64,000 bases of DNA from Salinigranum salinum (GCF_009176545.1 NZ_VTOJ01000002.1:1364001-1428000); one strand, 5' to 3'; shown: positions 8,496-17,737, numbered from the stretch's first letter. Notes: generated from the letters alone by a model not told the origin. Numbers and translations are program-made.

Positions 8496-8915
8496 ATGCC
8501 GGAGCTCCGCGCCCACCACGTCGGCGTGACCGTCGCCGACCTCGACCGCGCAGTCGACTTCTACCGGACCGTGCTCGATCTCTCGCTCCTCGACCGCTTC
8601 ACCGTCGACGGCGAGGCGTTCGCCACCGGCGTCGGCGTCGACGGCGCCAGCGCCGACTTCGCCCACCTCGACGCCGGCGGCGTCCGGATCGAACTCGTGG
8701 CGTACGATCCCGAGGGAGACGCGGTCCACTCGGATGCGGTGAACCGACCGGGGACCGCACACCTCGGTTTCGCGGTCGAGGACGTCGACGCCGTCTACGA
8801 GTCGCTCCCGGAGGCGGTCGAGACGGTGAGCGCGCCACAGACGACGGCGAGCGGCACCCGGATCCTGTTCCTCCGCGATCCGGAGGGGAACCTCGTCGAA
8901 CTCCTGGAGGCGTAG
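8496..8915 (+). CDS. VOC (glyoxalase) superfamily protein
   Basis: A 139-residue two-module metal enzyme fold. The first module starts LRAHHVGVTVADLDRAVDFY and the second TAHLGFAVEDVDAVYESL, ending with RILFLRDPEGNLVELLE, which supplies the usual metal Glu. Candidates include glyoxalase I-like, methylmalonyl-CoA epimerase-like or a dioxygenase-like activity; the His in each module and the terminal Glu fit a divalent-metal site, but the substrate cannot be read from the sequence. It is divergent from the ADP-ribosylglycohydrolase gene. Confidence 0.85.
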   Translation: MPELRAHHVGVTVADLDRAVDFYRTVLDLSLLDRFTVDGEAFATGVGVDGASADFAHLDAGGVRIELVAYDPEGDAVHSDAVNRPGTAHLGFAVEDVDAVYESLPEAVETVSAPQTTASGTRILFLRDPEGNLVELLEA

Positions 8916-9016
8916 GCGGCGGCGCGACGTCGCGACACGGGGACGACGCCGCGACCGCGTCGAGAAGAGCGGGTACCGGAGACCGGGGACGGAGTGGCGG
9001 GAATCGGTCGAGCCGC

Positions 9017-9217
9017 TCAGCGCCGGGCGACGATGGTCAGCCCGACGTACAGCCCCACCGTGTAGAGCACCGTCCGCGTGAGCAGTTCCGCGATCGTCTC
9101 AACGCCGAGGAGGTGGACCACGTACAGATCGAGCACGGAGACCGAAAACGCCGCGAACAGCACGAGTACGAACCGCGCGGGGCTGAACAGCGCGCCGCGG
9201 TCGACGACGGTCTCCAT
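9017..9217 (-). CDS. Small two-span membrane protein
   Basis: A 66-residue protein beginning METVVDRGALFSPAR with two hydrophobic segments (FVLVLFAAFSVSVLDLYVV and TRTVLYTVGLYVGLTIV) and a terminal Arg-Arg. An upstream in-frame ATG at 9244 would add nine residues including a Cys; no promoter-like box separates the two choices. No family is recognised. The GC-rich codon pattern and hydrophobic coherence support a real gene. The 210 bases upstream, to the end of icd, contain no gene. Confidence 0.6.
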   Translation of the reverse strand: METVVDRGALFSPARFVLVLFAAFSVSVLDLYVVHLLGVETIAELLTRTVLYTVGLYVGLTIVARR

Positions 9218-9427
9218 GCACCCCGCTTCGAAGCCCCGGGTCATGGGTATTGCGGGGGTCGCGAGGGAGCGAGCGGAGAGTCACGCTCGTCGACGTGATG
9301 GGACGGCGTGGGTGCGCCGGTCGGCATCGCTGCGCGGTGTGGGGAGCGAGGAATCGAAGCAGTCCGGGAGATCGAAGCGGCTGGGGGACGAGATGGGCCC
9401 CGAAGTGCGGCCGAACGAGGGAGCGAC

Positions 9428-10690
9428 TTACGCGAGTTCGTGGATCCGCTCGACGACTCGTTCGGCGAACTCGCTGGTGGCGACCCTGGTGCCGCCCTCG
9501 ATCTGGCGGTGGAGGTCGTACGTGACGGTGCCCGAGGAGATGGTGTCCTCGACGGCGTCCTTGACGAGCGCGGCGGCGTCCTGCCAGCCGAGGTACTCGA
9601 GCATGATGCGGCCCGAGAGGATCATCGCCGTCGGGTTGACCTTGTCCTCGCCGGCGTACTTGGGTGCGGAGCCGTGGACCGGCTCGGCGAGACAGCGGCC
9701 GTGACCGAAGTTGCCGCCCGGGGCGATGCCGAGCCCGCCGATCTGTGCGCCGGCGGCGTCGGACATGTAGTCGCCGTTGAGGTTCATCGTCGCGATGACC
9801 TCGTACTCGCCCGTGCGGGTGAGGAGCTGCTGGAGCATGTTGTCCGCGATGCGGTCGTTGACGACCACCGTCCCCTCGGGGGCCTCGCCGTCGTGCTCGT
9901 CCCACAGCTGGTCCTCGGTGATGACGTCGTCGCCGTACTCCTCCTCGGCGACCTCGTACCCCCAGTCGCGGAAGGCGCCCTCGGTGAACTTCATGATGTT
10001 CCCCTTGTGGACGAGGGTGACGGTGTCGCGGTCGTTGTTGATCGCGTAGTTGATCGCCTCGCGGATGAGTCGCTTCGAGCCGAACTCGGAGATGGGCTTG
10101 ATGCCGATGCCGACAGGGCCGTCGTGGATCTTCTCGTCGAACCCCATCTCGTCTTCGACGAACGCGCGGACCTGTTCGACCTCCTCCGTCTCGGCCTCCC
10201 ACTCGATGCCGGCGTAGACGTCCTCCGTGTTCTCACGGAAGGTGATCATGTCCATCTGACCCGGGTCCGTGACGGGCGAGGGGACGCCGTCGAGGTGGTA
10301 GGTGGGTCGGACGTTCGCGTAGAGGTCGAGCTTCTGTCGGAGCGCGACGTTCAGCGAGCGGAAGCCCGCGCCGACGGGCGTCGTGAGCGGCCCCTTGATC
10401 GCGACGCGGTGGTTGCGGATGGCCTGCACCGTGTCGTCGGGGAGGTTCTCGTCGTACTTCTCGCGGGCGGAGGCACCGGCGTACAGGCGCATCCACGCGA
10501 TCGAGCGCCCCGTGGCCTCGGCGGCGGCGTCGAGCACTTTCTGGGCCGCCGGACCGACGTCCGTCCCGATCCCGTCGCCGTGGATGATGGGGATGATGGG
10601 TGTCTCCGGTACGTCGAGCGCTCCGGTCTCCTCGTCGGCGAGGGTGATCGGCTCGCCGTCTTCGGGAACCTCGACCTTCTCGTAACTCAT
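9428..10690 (-). CDS. icd: Isocitrate dehydrogenase (NADP-dependent)
   Basis: Oxidatively decarboxylates isocitrate to 2-oxoglutarate in the TCA cycle. The 420-residue protein has the expected blocks: IPIIHGDGIGTDV at the N-terminus, the substrate loop GFRSLNVALRQKLDLYANVRP (Ser and Arg residues), the ENTEDVYAGIEW segment, HKGNIMKFTEGAF, the metal-binding DAAGAQIGGLGIAPGGNFG and EPVHGSAPKYAG. The initiator MSYEKVEVP at 10690 lies 26-33 bp after an ATTTTAAC box on the minus strand (10716-10723), so the upstream ATG two codons earlier is less likely. Monocistronic. Confidence 0.96.
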   Translation of the reverse strand: MSYEKVEVPEDGEPITLADEETGALDVPETPIIPIIHGDGIGTDVGPAAQKVLDAAAEATGRSIAWMRLYAGASAREKYDENLPDDTVQAIRNHRVAIKGPLTTPVGAGFRSLNVALRQKLDLYANVRPTYHLDGVPSPVTDPGQMDMITFRENTEDVYAGIEWEAETEEVEQVRAFVEDEMGFDEKIHDGPVGIGIKPISEFGSKRLIREAINYAINNDRDTVTLVHKGNIMKFTEGAFRDWGYEVAEEEYGDDVITEDQLWDEHDGEAPEGTVVVNDRIADNMLQQLLTRTGEYEVIATMNLNGDYMSDAAGAQIGGLGIAPGGNFGHGRCLAEPVHGSAPKYAGEDKVNPTAMILSGRIMLEYLGWQDAAALVKDAVEDTISSGTVTYDLHRQIEGGTRVATSEFAERVVERIHELA

Positions 10691-10715
10691 GAACAATCAC
10701 GGATTTCCGTACCAC

Positions 10716-10723
10716 GTTAAAAT
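10716..10723 (-). promoter_or_regulatory. TATA-like box for icd
   Basis: ATTTTAAC on the minus strand, 26-33 bp before the icd ATG, in otherwise GC-rich DNA. Confidence 0.5.
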
Positions 10724-10919
10724 GCCTGCCGTTCTCCGTCCGCGCCGACAGACGTGTTAGCTCTTCGCACGCGCTGAGCGGCCGTCTAAACGGCTCGCGG
10801 CGGGGTGGCGGAGCGACCACCACGGGTGGGCGACGGGGTCCGAGGCCGACGCTCGAGCGACGTGTCGCCGAAGTGGTCGCCCCCGGAGAGAGACGGGCCA
10901 CGAGAGAAACGGCCCACAG

Positions 10920-10925
10920 TATAAG
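10920..10925 (+). promoter_or_regulatory. TATA box for the asparaginase-like gene
   Basis: TATAAG at 24-29 bp before the GTG at 10949. Its spacing supports GTG as a leaderless start. Confidence 0.5.
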
Positions 10926-10948
10926 CCGTCTCCGCGTCAGCACCGACT

Positions 10949-11836
10949 GTGCGTCTCATCGTCCACGGTGGTGCCGGCGCGAACCCCGCCAACCCCGCCG
11001 ACAGACAGGCAGTGCTCGACCGAGCGGCCGAGCGCGGTGCCCGTGCCGAGCGCCCGCTCGCTGCCGTCGAGACGGCGGTCCGCGTCCTCGAGCGCGACGA
11101 ACGGTTCAACGCCGGTCGTGGGTCGGCGGTCCAGTCCGACGGGACCGTCCGCGTCGACGCGGGCGTGATGACCGCGGATCGGGCCGTCGGCGCGGTCGCC
11201 TCGCTCACCGGCGTCGAACATCCCGTCTCCGTCGCCCGCGCTGTCTGCGAGGAGACGCCACACGTGCTCCTCGCGGGCGATCCTGGCGTCGCCTTCGCCG
11301 GGCACGTCGGCGTCACGACCGACCAGGACCTCCTGACCGACGCCACCCGCGAGCGGTACGCGGCGGCTGACCCGCCGGGGCCGGAGGCGAGCACGGACGA
11401 ACAGCTCGCGTGGGTGCGCGACCGGTTCGGCGACGACGCGGGCGGGACGGACCCCACGCGAGCGGACCACGACACCGTCGGCGCGGTCGCCGGCGACGGC
11501 GAGCGGTTCGCGGCGGCGACGTCGACGGGGGGTCGCTGGTTCGCGCTCGCCGGCCGCGTCGGCGACGTCCCGCAGGTCGGCTCGGGCTTTTACTGTACGC
11601 CCGCGGGAGGCGCGTCCGCCACGGGTGCCGGCGAGGAGATCGCCCGCGTGACGCTCGCCCGGCGCGCCGTCGATCGACTCGAAGACGGCGCGACTGCACA
11701 GGACGCCGCCGAGGGAGCGATCGAGGAGTTCGCCACGGTGACCGGATCACGGGCGGGAGTGATCGTCCTCGACGACGCGGGCGTCGGAAGCGCGTACAAC
11801 AGCGACGCGATGCAGACCGTCGTGGGCGAGCGGTAG
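10949..11836 (+). CDS. Isoaspartyl peptidase / plant-type L-asparaginase (Ntn hydrolase)
   Basis: A 295-residue Ntn-hydrolase precursor of the T2 family. It starts with RLIVHGGAGANP, carries FNAGRGSAVQSDG in the alpha part, and has the autoprocessing site DHDTVGAVA, where Thr176 becomes the N-terminal nucleophile of the beta subunit. The beta part includes STGG, GSGFYCTPAGGASATGAGEE and an SAYNSDAMQT-type end. Expected activities are hydrolysis of beta-aspartyl dipeptides from protein isomerisation damage or of free asparagine. The GTG start follows the TATAAG box by 24-29 bp. It is convergent with the regulator gene, 28 bases apart. Confidence 0.88.
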   Translation: MRLIVHGGAGANPANPADRQAVLDRAAERGARAERPLAAVETAVRVLERDERFNAGRGSAVQSDGTVRVDAGVMTADRAVGAVASLTGVEHPVSVARAVCEETPHVLLAGDPGVAFAGHVGVTTDQDLLTDATRERYAAADPPGPEASTDEQLAWVRDRFGDDAGGTDPTRADHDTVGAVAGDGERFAAATSTGGRWFALAGRVGDVPQVGSGFYCTPAGGASATGAGEEIARVTLARRAVDRLEDGATAQDAAEGAIEEFATVTGSRAGVIVLDDAGVGSAYNSDAMQTVVGER

Positions 11837-11864
11837 ATCCGGCGCACGACGACCCGCGTTCACT

Positions 11865-12584
11865 CTACTGCTCCCCGACGACGGCGCGCATCACCCGTGC
11901 CTCGGCCTTCCGGAGGTGTTCGGCGGCCGTCCCCGTCGAACAGTTCAGTGCCTCGGCCACGGCCGCGACGCTCCCCTCGCGCGTCGCGCCGTAGTAACCG
12001 ACCTCGACGGCCGCCTCGACCGCCTCACGCTGGCGTTCGGTGAGCGCCGCCCCGCCAGTGGGGTCGACGACCGTCCCGTCGAACCCCCCGACGCGTCGGA
12101 CGTCCGTCTCGATGCGTTCGGGGACGGCCGACACCGCCGACTGCACCGCGCTCGCGCTCCCGACGACGGTGAGACGGATGCTCCGGTCGGCGGCGAAGTC
12201 GACCGGCGGGACGACAACGAGCCGCAGCCGGGAGAACGTCGCCGCGAGCCGCTCGTCGAACGGGGAGCGGTCCTCGAGCACGTACGCGTAGAGGGTACGG
12301 TCCCGACGATCGAGTTCGAAGTCGACGACGCTGTCGGTGTCGCGGAGCGCGTCGGCGTACGCGTCGCGGCGAGGGTCCGGTCCCTCGACGTGGAACAGGA
12401 GCGCCCGTGGCTCGTCGTCCGCGTCGTCGGGTGACCCCGACCCCCCGGACGAACCAGCGCCCGGTTCCGACTCGTCTTCGGTGACGAGCCGCGACCGGGT
12501 GTATCCCTCGTGGCGCACCACGAACTCGTGCATGGGGTGGACCGCGTCCGGAGCCGGGTGCAGGCGGAGGCGGAGCGACTTCAC
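11865..12584 (-). CDS. Bat-type HTH transcriptional regulator
   Basis: A 239-residue protein of the haloarchaeal bacterio-opsin-activator type: an N-terminal sensory half (KSLRLRLHPAPDAVHPMHEF... ) and a C-terminal HTH_10 domain (LTERQREAVEAAVEVGYY through ALNCSTGTAAEHLRKAEAR). The ligand is unknown. I place the start at the GTG at 12584 because CATAAAAC at 12609-12616, read as GTTTTATG on the minus strand, lies 25-32 bp upstream; an ATG at 12611 would sit inside that box. The gene is divergent from nuoCD with 85 bases between starts, so it may control that gene, which is an inference from position only. Confidence 0.85.
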   Translation of the reverse strand: MKSLRLRLHPAPDAVHPMHEFVVRHEGYTRSRLVTEDESEPGAGSSGGSGSPDDADDEPRALLFHVEGPDPRRDAYADALRDTDSVVDFELDRRDRTLYAYVLEDRSPFDERLAATFSRLRLVVVPPVDFAADRSIRLTVVGSASAVQSAVSAVPERIETDVRRVGGFDGTVVDPTGGAALTERQREAVEAAVEVGYYGATREGSVAAVAEALNCSTGTAAEHLRKAEARVMRAVVGEQ

Positions 12585-12608
12585 GCACGGCGTGTCGACC
12601 GACCGAGG

Positions 12609-12616
12609 CATAAAAC
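12609..12616 (-). promoter_or_regulatory. TATA-like box for the bat-type regulator at 11865
   Basis: GTTTTATG on the minus strand, 25-32 bp before the GTG at 12584. It overlaps the only upstream ATG and so decides the start. Confidence 0.5.
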
Positions 12617-12669
12617 CGCCGCACGCCTGCGGCAGAACACCGAGGGGGCTGGTAGGTGAATCTCCGGGT

Positions 12670-14367
12670 ATGGCTCCCGAGCAGTCACACGCTCACCCAC
12701 CAACAGAGGCACCATCCACCCTCCGCGACGACCCCAGGACTGCCCTCTGCGACGACCCACAGGCCACGCTCCGTACGCTTCTCGGCGACGACGTGCTCGG
12801 ATTCGAAGAACACGGCAACGCGCCCGCCGTGGTCGTCCGCCCCGACGCGGTTCAGGACGTGCTCTCGACGCTCCGCGACGAGGCCGGCTTCGACCACCTC
12901 TCGTGTGTCACGGCCCAGGAGTACGAGAACCGCTACGAGTCGATCTACCATCTGACGTCGTACGACGACCGCACCCGCGAGGTGAGCGTCGTCGTCCCCA
13001 CAGCCAAAGACGCCCCCGGGAGTCAAACGGCCGAACCCGTCTTCAGAACCGCCGACTGGCACGAACGCGAGGCCTACGACCTGATCGGTATCGAGTACGA
13101 GGGCCACCCCGACCTCCGACGCATTCTGCTCCCCGAGACCTGGCAGGGTCACCCTCTCTCGCTCGACTACGACCAGGACCGCCCCCAGATCGTCCCCTAC
13201 GCCGAGAACCGGAATCCGATCGAGCCCGACCGCGAGGACGGCGAGACGATGCTGGTCAACGTCGGCCCGCACCACCCCGCGACCCACGGCGTGCTCCACG
13301 TCGAGGCGACGCTCAGCGGCGAGCAGGTGGTCGACCTCGAGCCGGACCTCGGCTACATCCACCGGTGCGAGGAGCAGATGTGCCAGCAGGGCACCTACCG
13401 CTACCAGATCATGCCCTACCCCGACCGCTGGGACTGGAACGGGGCGGGGCTGTTGAACGAGTGGGCCTACGCGAGAGCCGCCGAAGAGATGACTGATATC
13501 GACGTCCCCGAGTACGCGCAGGTCGTCCGGACCCTCGGGGCGGAGCTCTCTCGCATCCTCTCGCATCTGCTCGCGGTGGGGACGTACGCGCTTGACGTCG
13601 TCGGCGAGTTCACCGCGACGTTCATGTACGCGATACGCGACCGGGAGAAAGTCCAGAACATCCTCGAGGACCTCACGGGACAGCGGCTGATGTTCAACTA
13701 CTTCAGACTCGGCGGGGTGGTCTGGGACCTGCCCGAGCCCCGCGAGGAGTTCTTCGAGACGGTCCGCGACGTCGTCGACCACCTGGTCCGAGCCCTCGGT
13801 GAGTACCACGACCTTTTGACGGCCAACGAGATCATCCAGATGCGAACGGTCGACACCGGCGTGTTACCCCCCGAAGTCGCGAAGTCGTACGGCGCGACCG
13901 GCCCGGTCGCCCGCGGCTCGGATATCGACTACGACCTCCGCCGCGACGACCCCTACGGCTACTACCCCGAACTGGAGTGGGACGTCGTCACCGAGGACGG
14001 CTGCGACAACTTCTCGCGGCTCCTCGTTCGGCTCCGCGAGATCGAGGAGTCGGCGAAGATCGTCGAACAGTGCGTCGACCTTTTGGAGGGGTGGCCCGAG
14101 GACGATCGGACGATTCAGGCGAACGTCCCCCGGACCCTTCGGCCAAAAGACGACACGGAGATCTACCGCGCGGTGGAGGCGGCGAAGGGCGAACTCGGCA
14201 TCTACATCCGGAGTGACGGCACCGACACGCCGGCGCGGTTCAAGATCCGGGGTCCCTCCTTCTCGAACCTCCAGGCGCTCCCCGAGATGGCCGAAGGGGA
14301 GTACGTCGCCGACATGATCGCCACGCTAGGGAGCCTCGACACCATCATGGGCGAGGTCGACCGGTGA
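12670..14367 (+). CDS. nuoCD: NuoCD-type fused complex I subunit, stand-alone gene
   Basis: A 565-residue fusion of the 30-kDa NuoC domain (about residues 30-170, with DWHEREAYDLIGIEYEGHPDLRRI) and the 49-kDa NuoD domain (about 190-565, with VGPHHPATHGVLH, IHRCEEQMCQQ and GRGSDIDYDLRRDD-like text near the C-terminal third). In complex I this subunit forms the quinone pocket with NuoB. Haloarchaeal nuo genes normally sit in a long A-B-CD-H-I-J-K-L-M-N operon; here no other nuo gene is adjacent, with a regulator on one side and ppk1 on the other. It is full length with no obvious lesion. It may be a second copy or a relocated single copy. Confidence 0.9.
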   Translation: MAPEQSHAHPPTEAPSTLRDDPRTALCDDPQATLRTLLGDDVLGFEEHGNAPAVVVRPDAVQDVLSTLRDEAGFDHLSCVTAQEYENRYESIYHLTSYDDRTREVSVVVPTAKDAPGSQTAEPVFRTADWHEREAYDLIGIEYEGHPDLRRILLPETWQGHPLSLDYDQDRPQIVPYAENRNPIEPDREDGETMLVNVGPHHPATHGVLHVEATLSGEQVVDLEPDLGYIHRCEEQMCQQGTYRYQIMPYPDRWDWNGAGLLNEWAYARAAEEMTDIDVPEYAQVVRTLGAELSRILSHLLAVGTYALDVVGEFTATFMYAIRDREKVQNILEDLTGQRLMFNYFRLGGVVWDLPEPREEFFETVRDVVDHLVRALGEYHDLLTANEIIQMRTVDTGVLPPEVAKSYGATGPVARGSDIDYDLRRDDPYGYYPELEWDVVTEDGCDNFSRLLVRLREIEESAKIVEQCVDLLEGWPEDDRTIQANVPRTLRPKDDTEIYRAVEAAKGELGIYIRSDGTDTPARFKIRGPSFSNLQALPEMAEGEYVADMIATLGSLDTIMGEVDR

Positions 14368-14388
14368 CGGCGTCGACACTCGGAGCGA

Positions 14389-14430
14389 CGTCGAGGTCGC
14401 ACGAAGCGGCGTCGAGGTCGCACGAAGCGG
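14389..14430 (+). repeat. Perfect 21-bp tandem duplication
   Basis: Two identical 21-bp units beginning CGTCGAGGTCGCACG sit back to back in the 100-base spacer between the convergent nuoCD and ppk1 genes. Confidence 0.85.
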
Positions 14431-14467
14431 GAGCGCCGCGGGCCCGCCGGCGAGCGAGTCAGGGCGG

Positions 14468-16708
14468 CTACTGCTCGTCGGTGTACACGCCGTCGAGATC
14501 GACGCTGGATTCGCGGAGCGCGTCGCCGGAGAGCGTCACGGTCCGCTCGGTCTCGGGAACCGACTCCGTCGCGCGCTGCATCAGCCGCTGGTGGGTGTTC
14601 CGGACGGGGTCGTCCCCCGGCCGGACCTGTTCGTAGCTGCCGTCGGCATGCATCACCCACCGTTTGCGGTTGTCCTCGCGCATGGCGTCGAGGACGTACT
14701 GGAGTTCCGTGCGGAGGTCGGGGTCCTCGACGGGCGTGACGGCCTCGACGCGGCGGTCGAGGTTGCGCGTCATCCAGTCGGCGCTCCCGATGTAGTAGTC
14801 GGGGTCGCCGTCGTTGTGGAAGTAGAAGATCCGCGAGTGTTCGAGGAACCGGCCGACGATCGACGAGACGTCGACCGTCTCGCTCACGCCGTCGAGACCG
14901 GGGCGGAGCCGGCAGATCCCCCGGACGAGGAGGTCGATGTCGACGCCGGCCATCGACGCACGGTACAGTTCGCGGACCATCTCGGGGTCCTCCAGCGAGT
15001 TCATCTTCACGACGATCTTCCCCTCGCGACCGTTCCGGGCGTGGTCGGCCTCCCGACGGACGAGTCGGACGAACTCGCTGCGCATGTTCTCCGGGGCGAC
15101 CAGCAGTTTCCGGTAGGACTCGTGCAGCGAGTGGCCCGTGAAGAAGTTGAACAGTTTCACGAGGTCCTGGCCGACGTCGCGGTCGGCGGTGAGGAGGCCG
15201 AGATCGGTGTACGTCTTCGCCGTCTCGGAGTGGTAGTTGCCGGTCGCGACGTGCGAGTACAGCTGGACGCCGTCTCGCTCCTCGCGCACCACGAGCGCGG
15301 TCTTCGAGTGGGTCTTGAGTCCGATGGTGCCGTAGGCGACGTGGATGCCCTCCTCTTCGAGGCGTTTGACCCACCGGAGGTTGTTCTCCTCGTCGAACCG
15401 GGCCTTGAGTTCGACCATCACCGCGACCTGTTTGCCGTTCTTCGCCGCCTCGATGAGGCTCTCGATGACCTTCGAGTCGGACGCCGTCCGGTAGATCGCG
15501 GCCTTGATCGCGAGCACGTCCGGATCGGAGGCGGCGGCGTCGAGGAACGACTGGACCGTCGTCGTGAACGAGTGGTACGGGTGGTGGACGAGCACGTCGT
15601 CCTCCCGGATCGCGGCGAACAGTTCGTCGGGTTCCTCGGGATCGACGCCGAGAAAGCGCGGGTGTGCCTGGGGGGTCCACGGGGCGAGCTTGAGGTCGGG
15701 ACGGTCGAGGTCGACGAGCGAGAACAGGGGGGCGAAGTCGAGCAGGCCGCCGAGTTCGAACACCTCGCGCTCGTCGACGTCGAGCTGTTCGACCAGGAGC
15801 TCGCGGACGCGATCGGGTGCGTCGGCGGAGATCTCGAGGCGGACGACGGTGGCGAAGCGGCGCTGGCGGAGCACGTCCTCGATCATGTCGATGAGCCCCT
15901 CCGCGACCTCCTCGTTCCGTCTCACCTCGGCGTTTCGCGTCACGCGGAACAGCGACGTGTCGAGCACCTCGACGTTCGGAAAGAGGAGGTCGAGGTTCGC
16001 CTCGACGACGTGTTCGAGCCGGATGTAGCGGTGGTCGGACGCGTCGTCGCCGACACGGACGAGCCGCGGTCGGTTCTGCGGGATCTTCACGCGGGAGAAC
16101 TTGACGTCGCTCCCCTCGCCGTCACGCGTGAGCACCGCCAGCGAGAGCGAGAGGTTCGAGATGAACGGGAAGGGGTGGGCGGGATCGAACGTCAGCGGCG
16201 TCAGCGTCGGGAGCACCGACTGCTCGAAGTAGTCGCGGAGTGCCGACTGCTCCTCCGGGGAGAGGTCGTCCCAGCCGAGGATCTGGACGCCGGCGGCGTC
16301 GAGTGCCGAGGCGACGTCGGCGTAGCAGTCGATCTGGCGGCCGAAGAGGTCGCGCGCCGCCTCGAGGATCTCCGCCCACTGTTCGCGGGGCGTCCGTCCG
16401 TCGGGCGTCAGCTCCGTGACGCCGGCGTCCATCTGCTGTTTGAGCCCGCCGACCCGCTTCATGAAGAACTCGTCCATGTTGCGGGTGAAGATGGCGAGGA
16501 ACTTCACGCGCTCCAGGAGGGGGTTTCGCTCGTCGATGGCCTCGTGGAGGACGCGCCGCTGGAAGGCGAGTTCGGAGAGTTCGCGGTTGAGATAGAGGGC
16601 GGGATCGTCGAGGTCGACCGAGTCGGGGTCGGCGACCGGGGGTGGCGTCGACGCGGGGAGTACCTCACTGGACGCCCCGCCGTCGTCGGACAGCTCTTCC
16701 TGCGACAT
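14468..16708 (-). CDS. ppk1: Polyphosphate kinase 1
   Basis: Reversibly polymerises the gamma-phosphate of ATP into inorganic polyphosphate. The 746-residue protein has the PPK1 domain order: N-terminal helical domain (YLNRELSELAFQRRVL), the head domain with DPAHPFPFISN, and the two phospholipase-D-like catalytic domains. The autophosphorylated His is in GLKTHSKTALV (His467); later PLD-like motifs include FHNDGDPDYYIGSADWM and NLDRRVEAVTPVED. The N-terminal 35 residues are Ser/Pro/Asp-rich and probably disordered. The upstream gene at 16881 encodes a phosphatase on the same strand with a 172-base gap. Confidence 0.95.
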   Translation of the reverse strand: MSQEELSDDGGASSEVLPASTPPPVADPDSVDLDDPALYLNRELSELAFQRRVLHEAIDERNPLLERVKFLAIFTRNMDEFFMKRVGGLKQQMDAGVTELTPDGRTPREQWAEILEAARDLFGRQIDCYADVASALDAAGVQILGWDDLSPEEQSALRDYFEQSVLPTLTPLTFDPAHPFPFISNLSLSLAVLTRDGEGSDVKFSRVKIPQNRPRLVRVGDDASDHRYIRLEHVVEANLDLLFPNVEVLDTSLFRVTRNAEVRRNEEVAEGLIDMIEDVLRQRRFATVVRLEISADAPDRVRELLVEQLDVDEREVFELGGLLDFAPLFSLVDLDRPDLKLAPWTPQAHPRFLGVDPEEPDELFAAIREDDVLVHHPYHSFTTTVQSFLDAAASDPDVLAIKAAIYRTASDSKVIESLIEAAKNGKQVAVMVELKARFDEENNLRWVKRLEEEGIHVAYGTIGLKTHSKTALVVREERDGVQLYSHVATGNYHSETAKTYTDLGLLTADRDVGQDLVKLFNFFTGHSLHESYRKLLVAPENMRSEFVRLVRREADHARNGREGKIVVKMNSLEDPEMVRELYRASMAGVDIDLLVRGICRLRPGLDGVSETVDVSSIVGRFLEHSRIFYFHNDGDPDYYIGSADWMTRNLDRRVEAVTPVEDPDLRTELQYVLDAMREDNRKRWVMHADGSYEQVRPGDDPVRNTHQRLMQRATESVPETERTVTLSGDALRESSVDLDGVYTDEQ

Positions 16709-16880
16709 CGTACGCGAGGTACGCCGCCCCGAAACTTGAGTTCACGGGGTCCGAGAGTCGCGAAGCCGCCTGGGGGACGCGAGAGGAAGCCGTGCAGCAC
16801 GAACGCCGGGAGAGACGAGAACGAACGGCGGCGGGGTCACCGCACCCCGAACCGGTCGGGTCAAGCGAGGACGGACCGGG

Positions 16881-17576
16881 TCAGGCGAGGACGGGCATCC
16901 GCGGGGTGACGAACTTCGAGGCCGGGCGGTGCTGGACCGTGCGGTCGGTCTCCAGTTCGACGACCGTCTCGTCGTACCAGCTGTACGCCGTCAGCGACCC
17001 GCCGTAGACGCAGCCGGTGTCGAGGCCGACCGCGTGCTCGCGGAGGATCGGGTCGTCGATGGGCGTGTGGCCGAAGAACACGGTCTGTGGACCCTCGTGT
17101 TTCTCCCACCAGAACGGCCGCTCGTAGCCGCTCGACAGCGACCGCATCTCCAGCAGATCGTCGACGTCGTGGTCGGCGAACGACTTGCGCGGATCGACGC
17201 CGCCGTGGACGACCAGCGCGTCCTCGAAGGAGATGGCGACGGGGAGCGACCGGATCCACGCGAGGTCGTCGTGGGTGAGCTCGGGGAGTTCCTTGGTGCC
17301 CCGGAGGAGCTTCTCCTCGTTGTTGCCGCGGATGGTCACCATGTTGTCGTGCTCGCGGACGTAGTCGACGACGCCCTTGCTGTCGGGTCCCTTGCGGACG
17401 AGGTCGCCGACGAAGACGAACAGGTCGTCGCCGGAGGGGTCGATCCGGTCGACGAGCGTCCGGAGTTCGCGCAGGCAGCCGTGGACGTCCCCGACGACGT
17501 AGATGTCGTCCCACGCGCTGGCGTCGATACGGTGGTGCTGGGCCGCGACGCTGTGGTTGAACTGAGGAGCAGTCAT
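16881..17576 (-). CDS. PPP-family metallophosphoesterase
   Basis: A 231-residue calcineurin-like phosphatase. Dinuclear-metal motifs appear in order: YVVGDVHGCLRE, FVGDLVRKGPDS, TIRGNNEEKLL, LVVHGGVDP and VFFGHTPIDDP. The second motif departs from the usual GDxVDRG (Arg-Lys replaces Asp-Arg) and the third has NNE where many members have NHE, so the substrate range may differ from classical Ser/Thr phosphatases and nucleotide hydrolases such as ApaH are an alternative. It lies directly upstream of ppk1 on the same strand, suggesting a role in phosphate or polyphosphate signalling, which is inference. Confidence 0.85.
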   Translation of the reverse strand: MTAPQFNHSVAAQHHRIDASAWDDIYVVGDVHGCLRELRTLVDRIDPSGDDLFVFVGDLVRKGPDSKGVVDYVREHDNMVTIRGNNEEKLLRGTKELPELTHDDLAWIRSLPVAISFEDALVVHGGVDPRKSFADHDVDDLLEMRSLSSGYERPFWWEKHEGPQTVFFGHTPIDDPILREHAVGLDTGCVYGGSLTAYSWYDETVVELETDRTVQHRPASKFVTPRMPVLA

Positions 17577-17737
17577 GGGGTGCGGGTTCTGTGAGAGACG
17601 TGGACGGAGATCATCTAAAGGATTGCTAAGTCATCTATATAGACAACAAATGACACGGGGACGTCGTCGGTGTTCGACTATGAAGGTCCGTGGCAGCTGT
17701 TACGCGACCCGATCCGCGGCACCGACGGGAGTCGCGC

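Noticed and set aside
17577..17737. Plus-strand small frame and TCATCTA direct repeats upstream of the phosphatase
   Set aside because: The frame continues as an antisense shadow into the DUF2891 gene, and the 7-base repeats are too short to support more than a promoter region.
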